DNA of 64,000 nucleotides from Sunxiuqinia sp963678245 (GCA_965140765.1 OZ223309.1:2046001-2110000); one strand, 5' to 3'. Shown: positions 54,640 to 64,000, counted from the first letter of the stretch. Translations and numbers: made by a program. Notes: generated by a model not told the origin, from the letters alone.

Positions 54640-55515
54640 ATGATCGGGTCTTCAGAACTAATCATCAACAAAGACGGAAGTATTTTTCACCTTCATTTAA
54701 AGCCTGAAAACATAGCTGATTATGTGATTCTTGTAGGCGATCCATCTCGGGTTAAAGCAATTCAGTCATTTCTTTCAGAAGTTGAATATACTGTTCAAAA
54801 CAGAGAATTTGTTTCCACTACCGGAAAGTACAACAATACGCGTATAACGGTCATTTCCACAGGCATTGGCACCGACAATATCGATATTGTATTAAACGAA
54901 CTTGACGCATTGGTAAATATTGATCTGGACAAACGTAAAATAAAAGATGAAAAGCGCTCTCTTAAAATTATACGCATTGGAACTTCCGGAGGTATGCAAA
55001 AACATTTGTCGGTTAACTCCTTTGTAGTATCAAAAAAAGCAATTGGCTTCGACGGATTGCTAAATTTTTACGCAGATCGAGAGCTCATATCAGATATTGA
55101 CTTTGAGAAGAACTTTTTTAATCACACAGAGTGGAACACGATACTTGGACGTCCTTATGTGGTAGATTGTTCGCCCTTACTATTCAAATTATTTTCTGAC
55201 AAAAACCTTTTTCACGAAGGGGTGACGATTTCGGCTCCCGGGTTTTATGGCCCCCAAGGGCGTGAACTCAGGCTGAAAACAATTGATCCATCATTGAATG
55301 AAAAAATAGAGAGCTTTTACTACAATGAACTTCAGGTCACGAACTACGAAATGGAGTGCTCTGCTATTTACGGACTTTCGGCTTTACTTGGTCATGAGGC
55401 TATAACGGTTTGCCTGATTATTGCAAGCCGAACGAATAAGAAAGCAAACGGATCCTATCATTCCTATATGGAAAAATTGATTGAATTAGTTTTAGAAAAG
55501 ATAAGTGACTCATAG
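54640..55515 (+). CDS. Nucleoside phosphorylase (uridine phosphorylase-like)
   Basis: 291 residues, single NP-I fold. The phosphate-binding GDPSRV, STGIGTDN, RIGTSGGMQ, and the nucleoside-site Glu in NYEMECSAIYGLSALLGH are all present. The family releases a base and ribose-1-phosphate from a nucleoside with phosphate. Uridine phosphorylase-like members are larger in Bacteroidota, as here. It is followed after 6 bases by a SirB1/transglutaminase-like gene. Confidence 0.83.
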   Translation: MIGSSELIINKDGSIFHLHLKPENIADYVILVGDPSRVKAIQSFLSEVEYTVQNREFVSTTGKYNNTRITVISTGIGTDNIDIVLNELDALVNIDLDKRKIKDEKRSLKIIRIGTSGGMQKHLSVNSFVVSKKAIGFDGLLNFYADRELISDIDFEKNFFNHTEWNTILGRPYVVDCSPLLFKLFSDKNLFHEGVTISAPGFYGPQGRELRLKTIDPSLNEKIESFYYNELQVTNYEMECSAIYGLSALLGHEAITVCLIIASRTNKKANGSYHSYMEKLIELVLEKISDS

Positions 55516-55521
55516 TATGCT

Positions 55522-56388
55522 ATGAAAAGTGATCGATTGCAAGCCCTAATTACGTTATTGGATGATCCGGATGAAGCCGTGTATGAAGAAGTAGAGCAAC
55601 AATTGCTGTGTGAGGATAGCAAAATTGTTGATCAATTGGAACATATTTGGGAGACCAGTTTAGATGAATTAATCCAAATGCGAATTGAAAATCTGATTCA
55701 ACAAATCCAATTCAGCGAAACCCGAACTAAACTATGGAATTGGAACAACCAAAAAGAAGTTGATCTATTTGAAGGCATCTTTCTCATTTCCAGTTACCAA
55801 TACCCTGATTTGAAGTTAAAAAGCATCAAGTCTAAAATTCAGAAGATTAGTAATGATGTCTGGCTTGAAATTAATAACAGGCTGACTTCTCTGGAAAAGA
55901 TTACCGTTCTAAATCATATTTTCTACGACACCAATAAATTTTCGGTCAATCTTAACAACCTCAATTCGCCACAAAACTGTTATATCAATCAATTACTTGA
56001 GACAAAAAAAGGCAATGCAATTTCAATCGCTATTTTGTATGCGTTGGTTGCTCGCGAGTTGAGTTTGCCAGTACATTTTGTCAACTTTCCAAAAACGCCT
56101 TTACTCGCTTATGTTGATGCTGAAGCAGCTCAAAAAGCACACGGAAGAGGACATCAATCACCGGTTCTTTTTTATATCAATCCATCAAATAAAGGAGCTA
56201 TTATAGGGCGGAAGGAAGTTGATTATTTTTTGAACAAAAATGAGCAATTTGGCTCCGATGATTTTTATAAACCTTGTGAAGACAAAATAATTGTGAAAAA
56301 ATTACTGGGTAGCCTGATCGAAAGCTATGAGTCACTCGGGCATCAGGATAAAGTAAAAGACTTGCGCCAAATTTCAAACTTCCTTTAA
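55522..56388 (+). CDS. SirB1-type transglutaminase-like protein
   Basis: 288 residues. The N-terminal ~90 form a helical repeat (LDDPDEAVYEEVEQQLL), then a transglutaminase-like domain with NSPQNCYINQLLETKKGNAISIAILYALVAREL. The SirB1/KdpD-adjacent family is thought not to be a true transglutaminase; the Cys of NCYIN is present. Function unknown. Co-transcribed with the phosphorylase. Confidence 0.78.
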   Translation: MKSDRLQALITLLDDPDEAVYEEVEQQLLCEDSKIVDQLEHIWETSLDELIQMRIENLIQQIQFSETRTKLWNWNNQKEVDLFEGIFLISSYQYPDLKLKSIKSKIQKISNDVWLEINNRLTSLEKITVLNHIFYDTNKFSVNLNNLNSPQNCYINQLLETKKGNAISIAILYALVARELSLPVHFVNFPKTPLLAYVDAEAAQKAHGRGHQSPVLFYINPSNKGAIIGRKEVDYFLNKNEQFGSDDFYKPCEDKIIVKKLLGSLIESYESLGHQDKVKDLRQISNFL

Positions 56389-56486
56389 AACCCTATTACG
56401 CTTCATATTGCTCGTCATAACAAGACACATAATCACTTCATAATTGGGGATGGAATATAGTGTTCACAGTTTCGGTAAAACTCTAA

Positions 56487-57533
56487 TTATGTCAGTCGAG
56501 CTTCCAATAAATACTCAATAATCCGTTCACGTGGATTAAATGGTGCCAGCTCATCTAATCCCATTGACTTGATTGCCATATCGACAATCTCTTCATCAGA
56601 AATATGAGTTGTACGATTTCGGTTTGGCAAAAAATAGTTACCGGCATCAAGCATTGCCTGCAATGGAATAAGTCCGATTAGCTCGGAACCAGTAACACTC
56701 AACCCTCTTCGTTCTGCGCTTTTACATACTTCGTTATAAGCGATATGGATCGGGGTTATCGAAACGTCGATCAAATTCATGGAAACTTGTGCAATCTCAT
56801 ATTCTTCAATGTACCAACCAATCGCACGCACTTTCTTTAATGCTCCCGGGATGCGAACCGAATTCCCGTTTTCATCTTTAACTATTTTGCCTCTCTCACG
56901 CTTCAAACGGCCAGACTCCCGCACATCAGAAGCAACTGCATTAGCCGATACTACCGAACGGGTATTCAAATTAACATTATAAGCAATCAGGAAATTGCGG
57001 GCTCCAACTGCAATTGCTCCAGCATTTACATTTGGTTTTGAGGGACCAAAATCCGGTTGCCAATTTGGATCTTTCAACCTATCAGGCAATCCTTCATATT
57101 CTCCAAGACGGCAATTTGCAAGGCTTTTTCGAAGCTCGCTTCTTGCTGCAAACTCATAGCAAAACACAGGTATTTCAAGTTCATCGCCAATTCGCTTTGC
57201 TAATCGGTAGGCATACTCAACAGTTTCCTCCATTGAGATACCTGTAATTGGCACCAGAGGACAAACATCAGTAGCACCAAAGCGAGGGTGCTCCCCGTGT
57301 TGTTTACTCATATCAATAACTTCAGAAGCTTTTTGTATACCGCGAAAAGCTGCTTCAATCACAGCAAGTGGTTCGCCAACGAAAGTCACAACAGTCCTGT
57401 TGGTAGCTTTCCCTGGATCAACATTTAGTAGTTTTATGCCGTTAACGCTTTCAATCGCATCTGTAATCTGATTGATTACGACTAGATTTCTTCCTTCGCT
57501 GAAATTCGGCACACATTCTATTAGTTGTGTCAT
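56487..57533 (-). CDS. ftcD: Glutamate formimidoyltransferase
   Basis: 348 residues from the ATG at 57533 (MTQLIECVPNFSEGRN is the usual start; the frame opens 7 residues earlier at 57554). Substrate motifs GEHPRFGATDVCPLVPI, NAGAIAVGARNFLIAYNVNL, and ELIGLIPL are intact. It moves the formimino group from N-formimino-glutamate to tetrahydrofolate, the last step of the Hut histidine pathway in this route. The preceding gene is the broken hutI, so the pathway is interrupted in this operon unless another copy exists. Confidence 0.9.
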   Translation of the reverse strand: MTQLIECVPNFSEGRNLVVINQITDAIESVNGIKLLNVDPGKATNRTVVTFVGEPLAVIEAAFRGIQKASEVIDMSKQHGEHPRFGATDVCPLVPITGISMEETVEYAYRLAKRIGDELEIPVFCYEFAARSELRKSLANCRLGEYEGLPDRLKDPNWQPDFGPSKPNVNAGAIAVGARNFLIAYNVNLNTRSVVSANAVASDVRESGRLKRERGKIVKDENGNSVRIPGALKKVRAIGWYIEEYEIAQVSMNLIDVSITPIHIAYNEVCKSAERRGLSVTGSELIGLIPLQAMLDAGNYFLPNRNRTTHISDEEIVDMAIKSMGLDELAPFNPRERIIEYLLEARLT

Positions 57534-57609
57534 TACGTTTAGACTTTTATCCACGGGTCTTTAATGACGTGAATTTTGCTTCAAATATATACGAACTGGT
57601 TCTTCGAAA

Positions 57610-58859
57610 CTAATAAATTTCGCCATTGATAATGACAGTCTCAATAGGATTGGTTCCAAAATAATAAGGAATAGCTGTGTACGATGGAAGTTCCTTTGTT
57701 ATTAACAAATTGGCCTGCTTTCCTTTACAAATGCTTCCCACACTGTTTTCTAAGCCCATCGCATAAGCCGAATTCAAGGTACTGGCATTAAGCGCTTCTT
57801 CAGGTGTCATGCAGGAGTTAATACAGGCCAATGATTGAACAAAATTCATATTGCCAGAAGGTGCATTACCGGGTTATAATCGCTGGCCAGAGCGATAGGC
57901 AAACCAGCATCAATCATCTTTCGTACAGGTGATAAATGTTCGTTTAAAAAGAAAGCAGCTCCAGGCAAAATGGTTGGCATGGTCTCCGACTTAAGCAAAG
58001 CAGAAATTTCGTTTTCTCCAATATACGTCAAACAATCAACAGAAAGTGCTTGATGCTTTACTGCAATATCTACCCCTCCGGTCTGGCCAAATCCATTCGT
58101 ATGTATTTTGGGCTGGAGATCATGCTTCAATCCCGCTTCTTGGATTCTGGCCGTTTCTGTAGGAGTGAAAAAGCCTTGATCGCAAAACACATCTATGTAA
58201 TCCGCTAATCCTTCATTCGCGATCTCGGGAAGCATTTCCTGAATAATCAGGTTGATATATTTTTGACGATTATTCTTAAAACCGGGAGGTATTGCATTAG
58301 CCCCTAAAAATGTGGATTTTATAATTAAAGGGCTATGTTCTTTCAACTGCATAATTACACGCAACATTTTCAACTCCGACTCTACAGTTAGCCCGTACCC
58401 ACTCTTGATCTCCACCGAGGTGGTCCCATTTGTTTGATCTCATTCAAGCGTACTGTTGCAGCTTCAAATAAATCATCTTCCGAAGCTTGCTCCATTTCTT
58501 TAGCCGAATTCAAAATCATTCGCTCTCTTCGTGCATTCTTTTCGCAAGCTCGGCCCTTGATCCGGTTAACAAATTCATACTCGCAACCAGCCGGAAAACC
58601 CAAATGGGTATGAGAATCGCAATAACCGGGTAACACGATTTTTCCTGTGCAATCAATCTCCAGAATCAGCTCCATACCATCAACCAAATCTTCGCTAAAA
58701 TCATCCATCGATCCGAAAATCTCAATTTGGTCATCATCAACAACCCAATATGCATTTTTTCAGTACGTCTAATTTAGCCATTTCTTTTCCTGCAACCCAA
58801 CCCCTAGATTTTCCTTCAACCTGCACCAATTCCTTAATATTTTCCAATATCAACTTCAT
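57610..58859 (-). pseudogene. hutI: Imidazolonepropionase, three frameshifts
   Basis: Reading 58859 to 57610, the fragments rebuild a 416-residue HutI. The N-terminal piece (MKLILENIKELVQVEG, 58859-58760) is lost from frame at a six-T run (58755-58760) that has one base too many. The second (SHTHLGFPAG metal ligands) ends near 58424, where one base is missing (GTTSVEIKSGYGL restored). The third ends near 57869, where one base is missing; the final 80 residues follow in frame. A further change: in SVDCLTYIG the family motif has Asp-His, so the catalytic His is Cys here. Histidine degradation via this copy is not possible as written. Confidence 0.85.
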
Positions 58860-59212
58860 CGCTAATTCTGACGTTTTATATACAAGTTAGTAAAAAATGA
58901 CGTTGAAATAAACTTTTACTCATCCTACAAATTCCATTCTATTCGTAATTCAAGTTGAAAGAATCCCATTATACCTAACAGTAAATCGAAATTATGGAAA
59001 TATTTTATATAACACACATTGAAAAATGTCAAACCTGATTCTATGAAAATCATCAAAAAGCAACTGCCGTATCGTTTAGTTACGACAAAACGAAATAGGC
59101 AAATCATCAATAACATTCCATTATTCGTTAGAAAATGTGCCGTTTGTTTTTGGTGGTTTAACAGATCAATTGAAGTCTTGGAGAAAAATTAGACAACAAC
59201 AACTATTGTAAT
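58860..59212. other. Gap upstream of hutI
   Basis: 353 bases, AT-rich. A minus-strand frame at 58925-59116 (63 residues) has no recognisable pattern. I see nothing supportable here. Confidence 0.4.
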
Positions 59213-59566
59213 TTAGAGCTTGCGAATTCGCTTCACAATTATTTGCTTATTGATCGTCGCTCTAAGCAAGTAAAACCCATTATTTAAGTCATTTGTTTCT
59301 AGTCGTATATGCTGATTTCCCGGAACTAGTTCAACTTTTTTCCATAGTTTGACTTTATTTCCAAGAATATCAATCAAATCAAACTGAACGATTGAATATT
59401 CTTTAGAAGAAAGCTCAACATAAACAAAGTCTTTTACCGGATTTGGATAAATTTTCTCGATTTTAAAGGCCTCTTTATCAACTTCTGGTTCGGTTGCTTT
59501 GGCGCCAAAAGCGATAGGAAGTATTAAAAATAAGCTTAGTATAATTGAAAATATTCTTTTTTTCAT
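59213..59566 (-). CDS. Small secreted protein with T9SS type A sorting domain
   Basis: 117 residues from the ATG at 59566 (MKKRIFSI...), which begins a clear signal peptide ending near residue 24 (FGAKA). An upstream frame to 59623 adds no signal. The body is almost only a Por-secretion C-terminal sorting domain: YPNPVKDFVYVEL, FDLIDILGNKVK, RLETNDLNNGFYLLRATINKQIIVKRIRK. It would be carried through the type IX system to the surface. Cargo function unknown, since no other domain fits. Confidence 0.82.
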   Translation of the reverse strand: MKKRIFSIILSLFLILPIAFGAKATEPEVDKEAFKIEKIYPNPVKDFVYVELSSKEYSIVQFDLIDILGNKVKLWKKVELVPGNQHIRLETNDLNNGFYLLRATINKQIIVKRIRKL

Positions 59567-59710
59567 GGTCGTTCTTGTTTTCTTTTTAATAAAAATGACA
59601 AGAATTGTTCCAAAAAGCTGCAAACGTTCTTAATAAATACAAACGAAGCCAAAGAATAAAAAAAACTCCCAAGACAAATTGAGAGGTTAATCTGAATAGC
59701 GCAAAACTAA

Positions 59711-60448
59711 TTACTTTCCAAGTGAAATATATTTTAGAAATTCGTCCTTGCGGTCTTGTTGCTTAAATATGCCACTGTACTCCGCAGTAACAGTTGCACT
59801 ACTTTCATCTTCAATACCTCTCGATGAAACACACATATGTTTGGCATCTATTAAAACAGCCACATCATCTGTTTTTAAAATCCGTTTCAATTCGCTTGCA
59901 ATTTGAACCGTTAAGCGCTCCTGCACCTGTGGACGTCTGGCGAAATAGTCAACGATGCGATTTATTTTTGATAAGCCTATTACCTGCCCGCTAGAAACGT
60001 AAGCAACGTGAGCTTTTCCCACAATTGGAAGAAAATGATGTTCACAGGTCGAATTAAGATTAATATTCTTTTCGACTAGCATTTCGCCATACTGAAACTT
60101 ATTTTCGAAAACTGAAATCTTGGGCTTGTTTTCAGGATGTAGTCCATTAAAGATCTCCTTAACGTACATTTTGGCAACACGTCCGGGAGTGCCCTTTAGG
60201 CTATCATCAGTCAAATCGAGTCCAAGTGCATTCATTATATCTCGGAATTTGTCTTCAATGATTGCCATCTTTTGCTCAGCGCTCTTCATAAATGCATCAT
60301 CACGCAATGGCGTATCTACTGAAGTTGCGACATGGTTATCTCCAATGATATCATGATCTACAAAATTACTAACAGAGCTCCCATTTGTTCCACCGTTCAC
60401 TAATTGCGACGGCTGACTTGTTTTAACAAAACCCTTTACTTTCATCAT
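59711..60448 (-). CDS. folE: GTP cyclohydrolase I
   Basis: 245 residues, with an N-terminal ~50-residue extension over the usual 180-220. Zinc ligands lie in STCEHHF (Cys135, His138) and HMCVSSRG (Cys206). Motifs GLSKINRIVDYFARRPQVQERLT are intact. It makes dihydroneopterin triphosphate, first step of folate (or tetrahydropterin) synthesis. Together with folP at 46.8 kb it supports a complete folate route. Start at 60448 or one codon later. Confidence 0.93.
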   Translation of the reverse strand: MMKVKGFVKTSQPSQLVNGGTNGSSVSNFVDHDIIGDNHVATSVDTPLRDDAFMKSAEQKMAIIEDKFRDIMNALGLDLTDDSLKGTPGRVAKMYVKEIFNGLHPENKPKISVFENKFQYGEMLVEKNINLNSTCEHHFLPIVGKAHVAYVSSGQVIGLSKINRIVDYFARRPQVQERLTVQIASELKRILKTDDVAVLIDAKHMCVSSRGIEDESSATVTAEYSGIFKQQDRKDEFLKYISLGK

Positions 60449-60811
60449 CTATACTCCTAATGTTTTCATGTTTAACCAACAAGCAAACAGTATGTTTGTT
60501 TAATATTCACACGTATTTTTTAAACAGAATATATTTATTTCTCATATTCAAATGTTTACAAAACAGTTACAACTCCGAATAATCTTTTACTAAACTCTTT
60601 CGGAAGAGTTTAACAATTGATATCAAACAAACTTAGTAATCGACTATCAATACACTAAAGAGTACCATGCCCGATATTATTCGTTTTTTACATTAAGCCA
60701 GAAAAAAAATCGGAAAAGCCTATTCCGTATTCTCCTTTATGAAATAAAAACCACACAGTGAAGTCAATTGAAGACAGTGAAAATTATATTCTGAAAAGAA
60801 AACTTGTTTGA
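60449..60811. other. Gap upstream of folE
   Basis: No gene. It contains CAAACA-GTA-TGTTTG, a 6-bp inverted repeat at 60484-60498, 36 bases upstream of folE, that could bind a regulator. No full -7 consensus was found for folE. Confidence 0.35.
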
Positions 60812-60819
60812 TTAGAAGA

Positions 60820-62149
60820 TCATAGAGGCACTTCCATTGAGGTTAGTAAGTCGTTTTTCGAAATTTCCTGCGAGTTCTTCTTTAAAGTCATTAGCGATGC
60901 ATAGCCAACAGCATTCATGATTGCTCCTCCTGATAGCATATCCTTTAGCAATATCTTTTAGCGAAATATCACTAGCTAAGGTTGATTTTTCGGCAAAAGT
61001 ATTTTCCCATATTTTCAATCGTTGATCGGGCCGTGGCAAAGAGAAATTGATGATACTATCAAATCGTCGGGTAAAGGCTTCATCCATATTATCTTTTTGA
61101 TTGGAAGCCAATAAAACCAAGCCATTATAATCTTCAATACGTTGTAGCAAGTACGAAACTTCCTGGTTGGCATAGCGGTCGTGTGCATCCGATACGCTGG
61201 TGCGCTTGCCAAAAAGAGCATCGGCCTCATCAAAAAACAAAATCCAGTTTTTATTTTCAGCCTGATTGAAAACCGCCGACAGGTTTTTTTCGGTTTCCCC
61301 AATGTATTTAGAAACAACCATAGACAAATCAATTCGGTAAACATCGCAGCCTGTATCTTTTCCCAACAAGCAGGCAGTCATTGTTTTTCCTGTTCCTGAA
61401 GGACCATGAAATAAACAGCGATAGCCCTTACGAAGTTTCTTGCTCATGTTCCACTCGTAAAGTAAAGTGTTGCCATATTCAAGCCAGGTTTTTATTTCTT
61501 CAATTTGATGAAAGGTCTTCTCATCGACTACAAGGTCGATCCAGTCTCGCTCTGTGGTTATCAGCTTAGCCGGGAATTTTGAGCTCATCATCGGACGATG
61601 AACTTCGCCCCGCGTTAAATGATCCAAAATATCGCCTGAAATTTGAATGATCCCAGACAAATAAGGTTCTCCTTCAGAGGCCGACTCCAATTTCAATATT
61701 TGGTGCTTCGCAAAAACATGTTCGCCACTGAATGCTTCTGACAAAGCAAAACGCTCCTGCAAAACACCACCAGTCATAATAAACACGAAGGTTTCACCCG
61801 TTGGCAAAACTCCGCCATGATTCTTTCCTTTGATGCCGCCAAATTCTGTCCAGCCCCGATTAGTCGTTTGATTGACCAAAAGCAAGGGATCAAGCAATTC
61901 TGGTTTTACATGCGGAATTAAGGCTAACAAAAGCACAATCCGTTCAGCAAATGACAAATTGTAATATTTAATAAAACCAGCATAAATAGACTCCTCCTTC
62001 TTAAAAGCAGGTGATTCAATATCGTAAACAGATGACACGGAGTTCTCCTGATCAAAATAGAGCTTCATTCGAACCTTCAAAACCTTCGAAAACCATTTAA
62101 AGTCTTGTTCAAGCGACATCGCATTATTCATGATGTTGTCCATTACCAT
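60820..62149 (-). pseudogene. eCIS-type AAA ATPase, frameshifted near its C-terminus
   Basis: Intact to about residue 407: N-terminal domain specific to contractile-injection-system ATPases, Walker A GPSGTGKTMTACLL, Walker B ILFFDEADALFGKR, sensor LASNQKDNMDEAFTRRFDSI. At 60931-60932 the frame shifts: as written it ends RRSNHECCWLC... at 60812, but the other frame gives SGGAIMNAVGYASLMTLKK ... MEVPL with stop at 60820, matching family C-termini. Two missing bases (a TC from a TCTC repeat) explain it. This ATPase type is the Afp15-like assembly/remodelling ATPase of extracellular contractile injection systems. It overlaps the tape-measure-type gene by 7 bases. Confidence 0.8.
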
Positions 62150-63629
62150 TCCACTTTCAGTTTATTAGTCATCCAAGGCAGTTGAATAATACTGATTGTA
62201 TAAGGCAACGATTCTAACAATATATCGTAACTTTTACGTTCAATGTTCAACTGCCAACTTTCAGTTACAAATTTCAATACGCCGTCTCGTTTCAAAAAAG
62301 AATGGCGATATCCGTCTGGCGATGTATTTTTTATAATGCTCCAATGTTTGATCGCTGAAATCAGAAGCTTATCAGCCTCCTTTTTTTCCTGCTTGCCTAT
62401 TTCAACCAAAGGACTTAAAGCCTTCTTTGACTGCATCCCGCACAAGATTTTATTTAATACCAACTTATGCTCCGAAACAAAGTCCTGCTCACCATAAACC
62501 AAATAGTCGGTCAACAATACGGCTTGTGCTCGCCTATTTTCGTTTCTGAACTGGTTGTTTTCCATCCACTTCAAGTGCTCAAAAAGATGTTTTAAATAGG
62601 GATAAAGCAGAACTAAGCCGGCATTGTCAAGGTTACAAATAGTAGAGTCTTCAACCTGCTCTTTTCCTTGTTCTTGCTCGGCGACCTTTTTGTCGGGTTT
62701 CTGCTTTTTCCTGTTTTCCTCGTTTGCAGAATCAGGACGATCCAATTCGTCCAATCTCCCTTCCTTTGTCAGTTCATCAATCACATCTATAAATTGCGCT
62801 AAAAAACTTTCTGACTTTGCAAACATTGAGAATTGCCTAACGTACTCCGGAATTTGCTTTCGATCGTAGTTAAGAAACAAGAGCAACTCGCTAACAACTT
62901 TCGCCACCGATTCGCCTGTAAAAATAATCTGCCCGAGAGCAGCTCGCTTAATAGCCTGTCGATATACCGCGGCTTCAATTTGCTCCCGACCAAAATGAAT
63001 ATTTTGCATGTGATTGAAACGTGCCAGCTCCCCAATCAGAAGCATAGCTTGTGTAGCCGCATCTGAGAAAGCAATTTCGGCTAAAAACAAGTCAATGGTA
63101 TCCGAATGCAGCGAACGAATCAAGCGGTTCAACACATCATTCGAAATCAAAAGTGGTTTTAGTTGTTTCATCAGCTGTGAACTGTCGTCATTCAACAATT
63201 CTAACACAATCTCATCAGGATTTTTGTAAGCAACATGCAACTGCCATGGGAAGTGCCCTTTTTGCAGAAAGAAGATAAGTTGATCTAATAGACCTTCGGA
63301 TACTCAGCATTATCGCGTGATTCTTCTTCGATCTCCTGCCTTTGCAAAAACAAACCCTTCAATGTTTCCTTAATTTTTGTTTCAAATAGATCCGGCATTT
63401 CATTTGCCAAATCATCAAACGGAATGGTTCCCAAATCAATCTCCAGACGATCCAGCTGGATATGTGTGTTTTCATCGGACCATTCATCCAACACTTTCTC
63501 TGTAATTGGAATGATCTTATTTTTAATGATATCCTGAGTTTGATCGGCTGCAGCCTGGCCAGTTTGTTTATTGGCAACCTTGATCTCAACTTGAAGTCCT
63601 TGAATTATATGATGCTTTTCTTTTTCCAT
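62143..63629 (-). pseudogene. Contractile injection system tape-measure-type protein, frameshifted
   Basis: The N-terminal piece (63629-63285: EVxxxN, DEWSDENTHIQLDRLEIDLGTI, the usual start of the family) and the longer piece (TTG at 63240 to 62143) are one protein. Upstream of 63240 the second frame continues as LLDQLIFFLQKGHFPWQL, which the first reaches if one G is added near 63302 (GAG-TAT to GAG-GTA). Restored length about 495. The signature LDRLEIDLG and FLxxGxxPW is that of the family annotated as CIS tape measure protein in Bacteroidota eCIS loci. It runs with the AAA gene (7-base overlap). The rest of the locus should lie beyond the right edge. Confidence 0.78.
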
Positions 63630-63745
63630 TTTAGCTGGGGCGTATTTAAATTAAGGTCACGGACCTATTTGTTTGATATTTTCTGTTTCGCTTCTATCAC
63701 AAATTGTAAAAGACTCGAAACATGACACTAAATTATCCGCACTAC

Positions 63746-64000
63746 TTATAATCGAAACATTCCAAGTGTCTTCACATAGTTTGTTTTTGCTGACGACTCT
63801 GTTTTTACAGTCTCTACTACATTCCGAACTTTAGACTTAGCCCCATCACTCTGTAAGTTTTTAGTCAAATTGACCATCATTTCAAGCGATTTAGCTTCAT
63901 CACTTCCTTTCACAATATCAGAGCTTGTTTTAGAGGTTTTCACAATGGTGTCTTCCACAATTCCGGCCATTACCATTTCCATGTCATTGTAAACCGCTTT
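63746..64000 (-). CDS. 3' part of an unrecognised gene, upstream of the eCIS genes
   Basis: The frame is open to the right edge (84 codons plus stop seen; the true start is outside). Sequence is helical, Lys/Ser/Val-rich (DIVKGSDEAKSLEMMVNLTKN ... KTLGMFRL), with no domain I know. Position directly upstream of the tape-measure-type gene suggests it belongs to the same locus. Confidence 0.5.
   Translation of the reverse strand, partial: KAVYNDMEMVMAGIVEDTIVKTSKTSSDIVKGSDEAKSLEMMVNLTKNLQSDGAKSKVRNVVETVKTESSAKTNYVKTLGMFRL

Noticed and set aside
57610..58708. Three independent small genes at the hutI site
   Set aside because: Each matches a consecutive segment of imidazolonepropionase; no start signals of their own.
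58925..59116. 63-residue minus-strand ORF
   Set aside because: No recognisable domain or start context; lies in an AT-rich gap.
62143..63240. Separate gene starting at TTG 63240
   Set aside because: The frame continues upstream with family-specific sequence (FFLQKGHFPWQL), so it is the second part of a frameshifted gene.
1..64000. tRNA, rRNA, CRISPR array or insertion sequence
   Set aside because: None was recognised on reading both strands; no transposase or repeat-spacer pattern was found. A tRNA search tool was not available.

Overview
This window is a chromosomal segment of a low-GC member of the Bacteroidota, most likely a Bacteroidales/Marinilabiliales-type anaerobe or facultative anaerobe. 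The evidence is an LptD/OstA envelope set, a type IX secretion sorting domain, DUF5916, DUF1599, DUF5063 and BT_3928-type genes, fused branched-chain-type E1 alpha/beta, an Rnf complex in the order rseC-B-C-D-G-E-A, and promoters of the TTTG / TAnnTTTG type instead of TTGACA/TATAAT. No rRNA, tRNA, CRISPR array or insertion sequence was found. The placement below phylum level is inference.

Layout. 0.1-5.3 kb: envelope genes (lptD, a cell-wall amidase and an MCE/MlaD-type lipid transporter subunit; the last two end in a similar SPOR-like domain). 5.6-9.8 kb: dnaA, a YigZ protein, then pyrBI preceded by an unannotated leader ORF and a terminator that together look like an E. coli-type pyrBI attenuator, then a GAF/fRMsr-like gene. 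9.9-14.9 kb (minus strand): an RRM protein, then the block recQ, DUF5063, 3'-5' exonuclease, rRNA methyltransferase. 15.0-23.3 kb (plus): guaB, three peptidyl-prolyl isomerase/chaperone genes, a MoxR ATPase and an OstA/LptA-like protein. 23.3-24.9 kb (minus): DUF2795, cobalamin adenosyltransferase, ABC ATPase. 25.1-34.1 kb (plus): recG, a sialate-esterase-like gene, and the full rnf operon. 34.3-38.4 kb (minus): MATE exporter and a broken DUF5916 gene. 38.6-44.8 kb (plus): biotin-dependent carboxylase operon and a fused 2-oxoacid dehydrogenase E1. 44.9-47.7 kb (minus): folP, diadenylate cyclase, MscS channel. 47.8-56.4 kb: mixed genes, including a broken hybrid sensor kinase and a broken beta-propeller lipoprotein. 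56.5-60.4 kb (minus): ftcD, a broken hutI, a T9SS-sorted small protein, folE. 60.8-64 kb (minus): the end of an extracellular contractile injection system (eCIS) locus, with its AAA ATPase and tape-measure-type genes both frameshifted.

Two themes stand out. First, the pyrB leader: a 51-codon ORF with two T7 tracts and internal hairpins stops one base before a strong intrinsic terminator that sits just upstream of pyrB. This is the architecture expected for UTP-sensitive, translation-coupled attenuation. Second, loss of function: from 36 kb rightwards six genes carry frameshifts (eight indel sites), two of them also have a substituted catalytic residue, and guaB, otherwise intact, has Tyr in place of the catalytic Cys. 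Either this lineage is losing accessory functions, or the assembly carries indel errors. Raw-read checks would separate these.
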